Assembly: GCA_013176395.1 (NCBI GenBank)
Contig: JABMLP010000016.1
Coordinates: 1,178,001 to 1,242,000 of the forward strand
Direction: 5' to 3'
From: Venturia oleaginea
Taxonomy: Eukaryota; Ascomycota; Dothideomycetes; Venturiales; Venturiaceae
DNA: 64,000 nt
Below the pieces are notes generated by a model. That model was not told the origin of the DNA and did no database searches. It was given only the letters and a program-made list of their open reading frames with translations. Position 1 is the first letter of the stretch; every line of letters begins with the position of its first letter. Both the position numbers and the translations under genes were made by a program. Shown here piece after piece: positions 9,521-19,639 of this stretch.

Positions 9521-10624
9521 ATGCCTGCACAATCTACAAGAACCCTAAAGGCCTCAGAAGTCATTCTGGCATCTCTAAAGGACTGGGATGACTGGTTTGC
9601 ACGCCACAAGGCCAACCTCACTCGCGCCGGAATCTGGAAATACGCTAATCCAGCAATTGACGAGCCTACCCTACCTCAAGAGCCTTCACCACCCTCAGCC
9701 TACGAGGCTACAAGCAAGGCCTCAAATGTAGACCGCAATATTACGGTTAATGATCTCTCTACCGAGAACCGCCCGCTATACAAACTTTTACAAGATGACC
9801 ACAGAGAAAAATGGAAGCTATGGTCAAGGGTTGATACTAAACTTGAAGCTTCAATGGTGTCAATTGAGGAATCTATTTCCGCAGAATACGCCAGTCTGCT
9901 AACTGATTCCACTACAGTTTGGCAGATGTTGACGGCCCTCAAGAAGATGATTGCCCCCACCAAAAGAGCTAGGGAATTTGAGGTTTTACGCGACTATCAG
10001 GCGGTATGCAAGGGTCCCAAAGGAAGCTCAATTGAGGCTTGGTTGATGAAGTGGGACAAGGCCTATCGTGACGCCGTAAGGGTGGACTTGCCTGAGGTTA
10101 GTGGAGAGAGACCTTTGTATGCATTCCTTGAAGCTGTACATTCTTATGACAGCTCTTGGGCTTCATCACAACGTCTCTCTATCACCAGGTCAGTGGTAAG
10201 AGGAGAGACAGCGACCTCAATTCAGCAGCTCATCGAAGAATTCAATGCTGAAAGGTCTATCAACTCCCATCGCAAAGGTTTATCACATACATCATTTCAA
10301 ACGGCAACACTCAATGGCCATCAACCATCGTTACCCGGAAGCTCCAATTCCAAAGCTCTTTTGGTGGGGGCAATCATCTTCTTGAGGGCCGTCAACATCT
10401 GCCAAACTGTAGTGGAATCAGTTAGCAGACTGGCGTATTCTGCGGAAATAGATTCCTCAATTGACACCATTGAAGCTTCAAGTTTAGTATCAACCCTTGA
10501 CCATAGCTTCCATTTTTCTCTGTGGTCATCTTGTAAAAGTTTGTATAGCGGGCGGTTCTCGGTAGAGAGATCATTAACCGTAATATTGCGGTCTACATTT
10601 GAGGCCTTGCTTGTAGCCTCGTAG
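9521..10624 (+). CDS. Copia gag fragment fused to antisense-encoded tail
   Basis: A 367-aa frame starts at the ATG at 9521. Residues 1 to about 278 look like a fungal Ty1/copia gag: LKDWDDWFARHKANL, a helical block ending WQMLTALKKMI, and GSSIEAWLMKWDKAY. No CCHC knuckle or protease is reached. From 10354 on, the frame reads the reverse complement of its own 5' region, so the last 90 residues are antisense of gag and have no family meaning. The ORF is best seen as a truncated gag or a capsid-like fragment. Inference: a truncated gag could act in a dominant way on capsid assembly, as known for Ty1 p22, but nothing here proves expression. Confidence 0.6.
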   Translation: MPAQSTRTLKASEVILASLKDWDDWFARHKANLTRAGIWKYANPAIDEPTLPQEPSPPSAYEATSKASNVDRNITVNDLSTENRPLYKLLQDDHREKWKLWSRVDTKLEASMVSIEESISAEYASLLTDSTTVWQMLTALKKMIAPTKRAREFEVLRDYQAVCKGPKGSSIEAWLMKWDKAYRDAVRVDLPEVSGERPLYAFLEAVHSYDSSWASSQRLSITRSVVRGETATSIQQLIEEFNAERSINSHRKGLSHTSFQTATLNGHQPSLPGSSNSKALLVGAIIFLRAVNICQTVVESVSRLAYSAEIDSSIDTIEASSLVSTLDHSFHFSLWSSCKSLYSGRFSVERSLTVILRSTFEALLVAS

Positions 10625-10793
10625 GCTGAGGGTGGTGAAGGCTCTTGAGGTAGGGTAGGCTCGTCAATTGCTGGATTAGCGTATTTCCAGATTCCGGCGC
10701 GAGTGAGGTTGGCCTTGTGGCGTGCAAACCAGTCATCCCAGTCCTTTGGAGATGCCAGAATGACTTCTGAGGCCTTGAGGGTTCTTGTAGATT
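9531..10793. repeat. 440-bp inverted repeat (palindrome) of gag
   Basis: Arms are 9531-9970 and 10354-10793 with a 383-bp spacer. Paired positions add up to 20324 throughout, so there is no indel. I found only two mismatches, at 9547 and 9576. A transcript from the LTR would fold into a hairpin with a stem of about 440 bp. The outer end of the right arm fuses to the LTR inside a short microhomology (CTGCAYAA). Confidence 0.95.
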
Positions 10794-10841
10794 ATGCAGT
10801 CACTCATTGAATTCATACTTTGTGTTGTTCCACTTCAAACA
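10792..10841 (+). repeat. truncated 3' LTR (last 50 bp only)
   Basis: Identical over 50 bases to 9237-9286. The left border is the junction to the inverted gag copy, and the right border is the TSD. So the U3 part and the polypurine tract are missing from this copy. Confidence 0.85.
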
Positions 10842-11046
10842 CGTCCACGCCCAACAATACAATCAGTCATCAACATGCGGCCGAGGAAAAAAACCAAAGC
10901 GACCGCCTCCATTCTCAACCATAGAAAGCCGTATGTTGTAGGTATCAGAAATGATATATACCCGCCTGCTCTCGCTATTCAGCATCCCTAGGAAAACCCA
11001 TACCATTGCCGAAACCACACCAATTTCTACACCCATCCACCCAAAG

Positions 11047-12085
11047 ATGACATACTCCATCCTTCTCCTCGGCGTCACGTGTCTCATCGGTTCTAAGATC
11101 GCTCGAGAGCTCTCACTTTACAAGCTTGATCTGGGACGGATAGCATTCTTGACACCAACGGCAATGGCTGCTTCGGAGGAAAGAGGCAAGGTATGCTCAA
11201 ATGCCACTTGAACGTGTCGCTAGAAGTTTAGAGGATAAAAGGTCTTATGAAGGTGTGTTTGCTATACTTATTCCTATCAAGAGGGGGGTTTGAGGAATGG
11301 CCATGGGGTGAGGTGAAGTGATGAGCAAAATTGACTGTTTAATAGGCTTCGACATTGTAATCTCAGCAGTGGGAGATGCGCTTTGTGCGAAGCAACCGGT
11401 ATATATAGACACCGCCATCGTAGGAGGCGTGAGGCATTTTTATCCTGCTGAATGTAAGTCTGTCTCCCCCTCCCAATCAATAACAATCCCCATTCATCCA
11501 CCCAAAGCACCATCACCTAACTCATGATCTAATTCCATCTACCCAGCAAACTCCTCACCCGTCACCACGTCGAAGAACGAGCCACCGAGAACCCAGATGT
11601 CGGCTACACATTAATCATGACAGGCATTTCCTCCGATTTCTCCATCGAGAAAAACATCTTGGGTCTCTCAGACGGTAAAAGAAGCGCAATATACACCGTT
11701 ACACCACAATGCCTTTCTCAACAACCCACAGTAACGACGTCGCAAAACTTATCGTTACATCGCTCCTCCCTTCTCACCTCAGATCTCCATATGCGAAGAA
11801 AAGAATACAATTTTCGGGGGAGACGTTGGGTCTTTCCGCTGTTTTTGAGACGCCGAGGGGGGGTTTGGGATGGGAAATAGCTGTGAGCTTGATTTCGAAA
11901 GAGGATAATCTGGTACAGAAGAAGGAATATTTGGAGAAAGGGGATTTGTTCATGTACACTTTCTCGAGTGAGGCGAGGAGTATAGGGTTTGGGGGCTGTG
12001 AGTTTGATTATCTTGGAAATGAGGAGTTTCTGGAGATCGAGGCGAGGAGGTGGGAGGATTGTGTTAGGGGTTTGGGTGGGCGATA
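11047..12085 (+). pseudogene. NmrA-like / isoflavone-reductase-like NAD(P)-binding protein, pseudogene
   Basis: The ATG at 11047 opens a Rossmann start (MTYSILLLGVTCLIGSKIAREL). A one-base shift near 11188 is needed to reach RYAQMPLERVARSLEDKRSYEG. An intron (11253-11345, GTGTGT donor) then joins to FDIVISAVGDALCAKQ, typical for this family, and GGVRHFYPAE. After a GTAAGT at 11453 the next coding piece is KLLTRHHVEERATENPDVGYTLIMTG, with the part normally between them missing. Another shift near 11705 is needed for FSTTHSNDVAKLIV, which runs to RRWEDCVRGL. Two or three lesions and a deletion make it a pseudogene. The Copia insertion sits 200 bases upstream. Family members are cytosolic redox-sensing regulators or reductases. 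Confidence 0.75.
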
Positions 12086-12539
12086 GGTTTCGACTTTTGA
12101 TTCCGGGAGGATATGCCGGGCTAGGTGGCTGAAATGATGTCTCTGGAAGACTAGGAGTGGAATGCCAGCTTGCTCGTTTGGGCCCGTTGCTTGGTGGAAT
12201 TCAATACTTTTCGTCAGTATACCCTCATCGGACTCAACTGCCAGCCAATGTTTCTCCGGCACAATAATCGATTCGTTGCGTTGCAACGTGTGGTAGGGAA
12301 AACGAGAAAACAAGTAACGTGAGATCGGCTACTTCAGCTCAAATACTCATTCGTTCGTTCCCAGCTACTGCTTTTCGTCGCAACACGTTCGCTACTGGTT
12401 TGCGCCGCAACATGCTGACCGGGTATAAACGTCTCGACAGCGGACTGAACTTCGAGAGATTCGATAAACGTGGCCAAATTTTCCAATCAACCCAGTTGAA
12501 GACCAGTCGCCGGGCGGGACTTGTAAGGAGAGGATCAAT
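12086..12539. other. intergenic, no gene seen
   Basis: Only short frames are present. The downstream (C-terminal) part of the HET relic may extend into this stretch, but I cannot align it to a known motif. Confidence 0.4.
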
Positions 12540-13000
12540 TGCAGATTTTGAACAGATAGGTCGGTCGGTTTGATAGCAAAGGTCTTGAAGGACCCGAAAC
12601 CATCGCGTGATAGTTTTCAGGGTTAGACGAGTGATAGGCATTGGCGTCATTGGGATCAAAATTCCGCAGGTATTCCAGAGCGTCCTTGATCTCTTGTCCT
12701 TCGGAATCTATTGATGTTCCCAGCCAAATATCATTGTGCCTGGAGGTCGACCTGGTGAGTTCTCTAAGAGGTATCTTCTTGATCGATGCAGATAGCATCC
12801 ACCCAAAAGTAAACCAAGTAAGCATTCCCAAGGCTGGTAATACAAGCCAGTGCATTCCAGAGGATTTGCCGAATAAACATCACCATGCCATCTAAGTGTA
12901 GTGTATCTCAGCCATGGCACATCCCGACCCCCACGCATACAAGAGTGCAACAAAATCAGGACACCCCCCAAATCAAGCACATGAAAACGACAGACCATAG
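12540..13000 (-). pseudogene. HET-domain relic
   Basis: On the minus strand at about 12930-12765 one frame reads DTLHLDGMVMFI, LWNALACITSLGN and then FWVDAICIDQEDTS. The last is the central signature of HET domains (WxDAICIDQxD). It ends at TAG. A second frame, 12855-12600, holds RHNDIWLGTSIDSEGQEIKDALEYLRNF, the following block (VWLG...). So one HET domain is split by a frameshift and a stop. No start codon or full C-terminus is visible. It is not a copy of the intact HET gene at 6740-8779 at the level of these motifs. Confidence 0.65.
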
Positions 13001-14487
13001 ATTTTCGACAACATTTCCGCGGTGCGATTATGATGAGCCCGATTGTTTTCGAATCAGGAACAAGTGCTTGATAGTCTGCCGCCGCCCTCAGATCCCCATT
13101 CTTCGAAAACAAGATCGCCGCGAACAAGCTTCAACCGGAAAGAGCCCTGTGTACACCAGCGTCAGCTTCATCTGAGGGGAACACGATGACGGTGGAGGGT
13201 TTTGGTAGAGATGATTCATAGAAACGAGATACTTGGTCGAAGATAGGGGTAAAGCTAGATAATGCCATATAGAATAATATATTGCTGTAAACCTTGTTTC
13301 ATGCCCCGCTGATGGTCTCGTTCACTATTCGATGGAGAAAACCATGACTGATGGAGAGTGACAGGAAACGACATCGGATTATGAAAAGTTCCCCATGATT
13401 GAACGTCTCTCGTTACCCCTCAGAAAGCTCTGGTGAAGATAAATACCAGGGCGCCCCAGTCTTGCTCCAACGTTTTCGACCGGTATTCTTCATTGGTTGG
13501 TAAGCTGATTGACAGGACCTAATGTCATTGAGTGCTGAGCTAACCCTACTAGAGGTCTGCTGTTTACAAGACTGGGGTACGCTGGTACCAGCACCTTAAA
13601 ATTCGTCGTTGGTAGCGTTTTTAGTCACCCAAAGCGTGGTTGGGTCTGGGAAGTGGCATGACCCGGATGCTTTGATCCGGCCGCGAAAGCTCCAAAAATT
13701 GCTGAAGGCTATACAAGTAATGAGACGTACTGCGTTCAATTAGATCGGTTGATGTTCGGAGAGCGAATAACCTATGCAATTCTACCTCTAACCATTCCAC
13801 CGCCCTTCTCACTAATAAACAAGATTTGTTCCCCGTCCCAGACAAAAACGACATGGAAGAACCCTATCCCCCCTCTGCCATATCTTTTCTATGGATAATC
13901 GAAAAGAGCAATTCGCTCACGCTCACGCACTCGCACTCGTTATTCCCTAGCATCGAATACAGAAAACAATAATGGGAAATATATGGCTATGCCTGACCCG
14001 AACATCAATATAATGAACAATAAGAATTATAACTCGCCTTTTTGCTGGCCTGGCCTGTGCTGTGTGAAGTGAATTGATGGAACAACCTGTTGACACATGC
14101 GCAACTTTGAAAAGCGAACCAGCGCCAGCAAGTCGGGTCTGTGCCAATCGAAAGTGAAAAGAAAAGAAATCAAAGTGTGCGTGCGGTATATGCTGGAAAG
14201 AGCAAGCAAATTGAGGAAGTCAAAAAGAGCATACCCTCCGTGTCAAAAACATCCTCTGGTATGACAGTCGCAGTCCGTACGCCATCACCACATGACAGAG
14301 AAAACGTCCGCGTCCTCTGATCGCGACGAGTGGGTGGTCGTATCGAGAGTTCATCTTCGATCGCTCATCCTTCTAACCTATCAATGCCGTGTTTTCCTCG
14401 TCCTCAATAAATAAAACGGTCCGAATTGAACTCTCCTCTTCCTCATCGTACTGCTGTGTTGTGGATCGCTTTCGTGGTATTGGGCAA
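13001..14487. other. intergenic / 3' region of the G-alpha gene
   Basis: No gene is supported. Several short frames exist, none with recognisable domains. The right part probably holds the 3' UTR of the G-alpha gene. Confidence 0.5.
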
Positions 14488-15724
14488 TTATATCAGACCG
14501 CACATTCTCAAGTTTTCTTGGATGATGATATCTGTTGTGATCATTAGTAAAGAGGTGAGAAAGTTTGAGTCTCGGGCATGACTATACCGTTGACTGCTGC
14601 CATGACGAATCGGATTTGCATGGTGTCCGTGGCACAGGTGAAATGTGTGTAGATTTGCTTAGTCTCATGCTGGTTCAATGACACGAAACGGTTGAGGATG
14701 TAGTCGCAGGCCTGAGCGTAGTCGGAGCCGCCTTCATAGTCTGGGAAGTAATTCTTCATCGGACTGATAGGTAGCTTTTCCTTGAATCGATCGATCTTGT
14801 TGAGGAACAGGATGATGGACGTCTTGACGAACCACCGCGAGTTACAGATGGAATCGAAAAGGGTGAGAGCTTCCTGCATACGGTTCACTGTCTCGTCCTC
14901 AAAGAGCAATTGATCGTATTCCGAGATGGCCACCAAGAACAGGATTGTTGTGACATTCTCGAAGCAATGTATCCACTTCTTTCTCTCGGAACGCTGCCCA
15001 CCAACATCGAACATGCAGTATGTGAGGTCGCCAATGATGAAAGTCGTCTCAGTGATACCGGTGGTTTTGACACGCGAGCGTAGAACATCCTGGTCGTTTG
15101 GAATGTAGTCTGGTGCGGCGATGCGGTCGATCGAATCAAAGTAGCTGGCAAAAGCAAATCAGTATGGTTGACGCTGGAGTAGTTAGTGCGCAATGTGGCT
15201 CATCACTCACTATTTAGCAGAATCATTGAGCTGGTATTCGCGAGACCGTTGGAAGCATTGCTGTACACCAGCATCCTTCCAAAGCACAGAAATGGCGTTT
15301 CCGACCTGTGGGTCCAGCCTGTCTCCTTCGATCTGTGAAGGCTGCATGAAGATGGTCTGGACGTGGTACTCGGCGCGCTGGTCCTCAAGAGGAAGCTCTA
15401 ACGACTCCATGGCCTCGAGAATGACCCGCATGGACTGCACCGTGTTGCTGAAGATGATTTCTTTGAAGGACTCGCGCTCATCTCTGGAATAGCCACCCTC
15501 ATGAATGAGTTTCATCTGCTTGAGAATTGTCGACTTGCCAGATTCACCAGCACCTGTCAAAGTATCAGCTGTGACAGAAGTGACATCGGTTGTCAGTTCC
15601 GTGTACCTAGAAGAAGCATCTTGATCTCATTGCGTTGCATCATACGATCCTTTTTCAGCTGGTTATCAATCTCCTCGTTTCTGGCTCTCCCCTCCTTCTC
15701 TTCTGTGGACATGCCACAACCCAT
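14488..15724 (-). CDS. fadA: heterotrimeric G protein alpha subunit, class I (FadA/CPG-1/MagB type)
   Basis: Exons 15607-15724, 15211-15553, 14588-15144 and 14488-14531 give 353 aa, the usual length. Introns are 53, 66 and 56 nt with GT-AG ends. The start MGCGMSTEEKEG has Gly2 for myristoylation and Cys3 for palmitoylation. The P-loop is GAGESGKS (40-47), switch I RVKTTG has the catalytic Arg, and switch II FDVGGQRSERKKW has Gln204. NKID and CATDT bind guanine. The C-terminus CGLI carries the pertussis-toxin-type Cys. It couples plasma-membrane GPCRs to effectors such as adenylate cyclase, controlling growth, conidiation and secondary metabolism in fungi. Oddity: residue 197, just before switch II, is Cys (LTYCMFDVGG), where the family normally has Arg or Lys. 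Confidence 0.97.
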
Positions 15725-18700
15725 TGTGAATGGCTAACGTGATGTTGAAAGCCGGCTCGGCGGTTGTTTGGATGGCCGTGGCCGCGATGGATGCCGAGAA
15801 ACGAACGCGACGAGGCTGCAGTCGGGCTAAAGCGATGAGGTTAGAATGGATGATGACGACTGGAATGATGAGTGGGGCGAGACGCTGTTCAAATATGTGC
15901 TCTGGTGTTGAAGGATTGCTTGTGAGGTATGGAGGTAATGATGCCGGTGGCTGGCACAGTGTGTGTTTAGACAGCGTGGGTAACTGAGATGGATGGCAGC
16001 GCACTTACCTGGAAGCAATGGACTGGACTTTGGTGGTCTTTGCGCCGATATCAGTTCGAGCAAGGGTGCTTTGGGGATGAGTTGATGGCTAGTGTTGGTG
16101 AATGTTGGTACCTTTGTCCTGGAATGGAGGCTTGGATGTTTAGTGGAGAAGGAGAAAGCAGATGATGCCGGGGCTGGGATAGAATATCGGAATCGGACTA
16201 GCCGGGAGTGAGGAATTCGAGAGGCCGTCGGCAGGGCAATGGATGGCCGCAGAGTCAAACTGGGCCGACTTCGATGTTTGTTGTTTGGAGATGGAGACGG
16301 AGCCGGACGAGGGAGATGGAGATGGATGGCGATTGAGATGGGGTCCGTCTCTGCTTGTGTTCTCCGAACCAAAGGACAAAACCGTCAAAACGACTCCTGA
16401 ATGGGTCTGCACGAACCACCAAAGTATTGAACCAATTACCGACAGACCCAAGCATGTAGAGCTGAATATTACACCAACATGCACCGTTTCATACAGTTGC
16501 TTAGGGACGGGTAAGATGGCATTCCCAGAGAGGCAGCCGGATTACCAATTCTTTCCGAGTATAGTGTATGGTGCGCTGTGTGTGATCGTCCTCAAGGATG
16601 TGTGCATCTATCTGAAACACACGCAGACCACCCTCTATCTCCTAACCTCTGCCCCCCGACTCGTACCTATCGTTTGCAGTATTGTATCCAACGATCGTCT
16701 CTGTGCGCTGCAGAATACTGTATATAGGACAACACATATTCATCTCGGTGTTTCACAGTATAACTCTTGCCGAAGCCAAGCATTCGAGAAGTTCACTAGA
16801 AGCTATAGTCTTCACCAGACATTAGCCGGGCTTCTGTTGCAGCGAAAGGTGATTTCTCACCCATTCACAACTCATGGCTTGGCCGAACTCAGTTCATCGT
16901 CTCGTCCGAATAGCAGTTGCTGCTGTCGTCAGCCGAGTGCCAGAGAAAGCATCGGGCCATACTCAAATCCATGCAGTCAATGCTGTGGTCTTGCAATCTA
17001 ACGTGCTGTGGAGACCCGGAGATGGCGTCTGTAAAGGCCCAATTTGACCGTGGATGGCTGCTTTTTGCACAACTTTTCCGTCAAATCGAGCTGTCGCTTA
17101 CAGGCAGAGCATTCCCGAAAAATTCACAGGCGAGCGGTGCTAGAGAACACTCCGACGCCCTGAGCTTGAAACTCCCGGATGAGAAAGATACATCTGCAAA
17201 TCACAAAGACTCGATGGTGCTGCTCACTACAGTCCATCTTACTAACCATCTTGTTGAAAGGGGACTGAGAATCATGGTCATGGGCTACAGATTATCAACT
17301 CCAGCATCTTCAATCCCGTCGTTATCGCCTATCGCCAAAGTTATCTTCGGGAACGCTAATCGATTACGCTCGGCGAGCTGCAGCTGCAGTGTTAGCCGAA
17401 CGTCGTACGACAGGACAATAACGAGACGCAGGTGAGGTGCAGCGCTGTGCTATCACGAAGCGCAAGGCTGTGGATCGGTGGCAGCTTCAGGATGTCAAAT
17501 TCATAAGGTGCTGCTTGATGTCAGCTCTTTCACTGCGACACGTTGTATCTTGCACTCGCTATTGAATGAACCTCAGATATCGGCACCACACGAATAGGTC
17601 TGGATATCACCGATGTTTCAATTTCATGGTGGAGGCTGATGGTCGTGTCTTCGAATATGAGACGACGCGCTGGCTTATAAGGAGTTTTTATGGATGGGAT
17701 CGAAATAACCTTTCCCAAGATCCCACACTCCAGCTTAGAACCCATCTGTGAGTTCGCGACGAACACCTTGTCCGTGGCAACGGTGCAAAACGCAGGGTGC
17801 TACCTATCAAGCTTCCTTGAACCTCAAGGGTTATCCAGGAGTGCATCGGTCCGTCAAGGCTGAGACGACACGCCAAAAGCAAAGAACAAAACCCAAATCG
17901 TAACCAGTAGGAGTGAATTTCGGGCAAAGCAACTCTCAAGAACAGCAGCTATACTCCGGATCGATTGTGAGACTTGCTCCAGCTACTTAATATCAAGCTA
18001 CTTAAGACGCCAGATTCTGTCTGTGAGTATCTCGCCAACCAACTCGACTACCATGGCGCCGATCAGTTTTGCTACATCACGCTATGCTCCGTCTCCAACC
18101 TCGATAATAGACGATACATCTTGCAAATGTCCAGATCTGAGCCCCTTCCTTTGCATCATGGCTTGTCCCGTCGCACTTTCCATCTAGAGAAATCGCAAAA
18201 TAACGGCGCCATTCTCGCGTTGCTCAGAACGACAGTGTGAAGAGTTACTTGGTACGATCTGTTAACTGTGGTTGGGAAATGATTGAGATGAAGTGGATGG
18301 ACGTGAGAAACATCTTGCATAAGTGATCTGGATATGACATGTTATACCATTTAGATCCACAATAGCGTTAATATTATCAGGCATGGACAGGCCTCAGTTG
18401 TCTCGTTGCCAATACAGCGGATCTCTTACGCCAATCTTGTCGGTTTTGCTCACATCGATCTTCCCACGAAGCTCTGCGCTGTCAATTTACGAAATAAAAC
18501 TCAAAGGCTCGTACGCGCACAGGATCTTCCAGCTCGGTCTCTACTGACCACTCCATTCTCAACCCAATAATTAGAAGTAGCCTGCTATCAATCGAAGTCA
18601 TCCAAAAGGCCTCTGCAGTGATAAGGCCATTGATTCTCGCAGACATTCCATCGCTCAGGACCGGCAGCCTAACGATTGACTATTGATACTACTTCGCGAC

Positions 18701-19307
18701 TGGGTTTCATTGGCCATTTGTTTCAACTTGCGCCAAACGAAGGATATTCTACATCTACGAATCATGTTTCTGGGACAGCAATCTGCTCAAGAAGAGTTTG
18801 ACCTGGTCATCAGTCGTCTCCCACTTCCTTGATATGGGAAAGTAAAACCCATCTCCAATTTCAAATATCCAAATTTTGCGTTGGGAAAACGCATACACTG
18901 CAAGTCTGGAGTTCGATTCACACTATAACTGATATTGTCACCGTCAGCGCCATGTCTCCTCGCGGATCAAGACCACTAGCAATCTTTGCCTCAAACAACC
19001 GTTCATCACTCACTCATGCTCATGTTTGTCACCTACCATAACCACCGACTCTGTTCAATATCAAATCCACCTCTCCATTTATCTACATCCCCTCATCTTC
19101 ACGTTTCACCTCACTTTCATGTATCTCAATCTCTACTAATTACTCAATACTTCCGTACCCACATCTCACCTTTTTTACCCGCACGCCGCTTCCCTGTCAA
19201 GTTCCAAATCCAAAGCACCTTCACGCCGAACGGCATCCCAAAAAATTGAGGCTGTCTCAGAGAGACCTTATCAACAACACTAAAATCCATTCACCACGAT
19301 AACAATC
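15725..19307. other. long region without recognised genes
   Basis: The first about 700 bases are C/T-rich on the minus strand and look like leader and promoter of the G-alpha gene. Frames at 16243-17001 (252 aa) and 16917-17435 (172 aa) on the plus strand are the longest. They show no motif I know, have poor protein-like composition and overlap each other, so I do not call them genes. From 17.5 to 19.3 kb I see nothing. Confidence 0.45.
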
Positions 19308-19484
19308 ATGGCATTGGCACCAACCGAGACATCAAAAAGGTCGCGGGATAAAGGGAAGGTAAATCCCTTCAATAATAAAACATACCCTCATTCCCTGGAA
19401 CATCGAAAAGGAGGGGGCAAGGGAAATTTCCCATCTAGCTCTTGCTTTGAAGTGCAAACCTGGATATTCATTTTCCAGCGAGGT
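19308..19484 (+). CDS. small ORF or first exon of a gene cut by hAT insertion
   Basis: The ATG at 19308 follows a long pyrimidine-rich leader (about 19030-19200) and AACAATC, a good fungal start context. It opens 58 codons starting MALAPTETSKRSRDKGK. After codon 17 comes GTAAATCC, which could be a donor. The hAT element begins 155 bases after the stop. I do not recognise the product. It may be the first exon of a gene whose rest was displaced, or just chance. Confidence 0.25.
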
Positions 19485-19631
19485 TAAATAAATCACAGGT
19501 AACGAAGGAGATACCTCGCCAATTATATTTTGTAAAATGATGATGATATCGATTTGCGTCTAGCGAAGAAGCAGCATCCAGAACCACTTTCCTAGAACCT
19601 CCAAAGCGGAACGGAGGCGTACCAAGCTACA

Positions 19632-19639
19632 TATATATA
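19632..19639. repeat. left TSD of hAT element (TATATATA)
   Basis: Matches 22508-22515 exactly. Low complexity weakens it as evidence alone, but it sits exactly at the TIR ends. Confidence 0.75.

Larger units (their letters stand above)
9085..10841 (+). mobile_element. palindromic non-autonomous Copia-type element with 5-bp TSD
   Basis: A 202-bp 5' LTR (9085-9286, TGTTG...ACA) is followed at once by GTTATGAGCCC, which is complementary to the anticodon-arm end of initiator tRNA-Met, the half-tRNA primer used by copia elements. A gag ORF starts at 9521. The last 50 bp of the LTR recur at 10792-10841. The direct repeat CGTCC flanks the whole element (9080-9084 and 10842-10846), so it entered by integrase. 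Between gag and the short 3' LTR there is no pol. Instead the segment 9531-9970 returns in reverse orientation at 10354-10793 (see repeat entry). The near-identical arms suggest a recent event. Confidence 0.85.

Noticed and set aside
9237..10841. 50-bp direct repeat first read as a very long target-site duplication
   Set aside because: The left copy is the end of a 202-bp LTR followed by a primer-binding site, and a 5-bp CGTCC duplication flanks the element. So the repeat is LTR sequence.
16243..17435. Two long plus-strand frames (252 and 172 aa) upstream of the G-alpha gene
   Set aside because: No motif, odd composition, overlapping frames and no splice logic; more likely chance frames in a promoter/leader region.
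18900..18935. Possible tRNA B-box (GAGTTCGAT)
   Set aside because: No matching A-box, acceptor stem or cloverleaf could be formed nearby.
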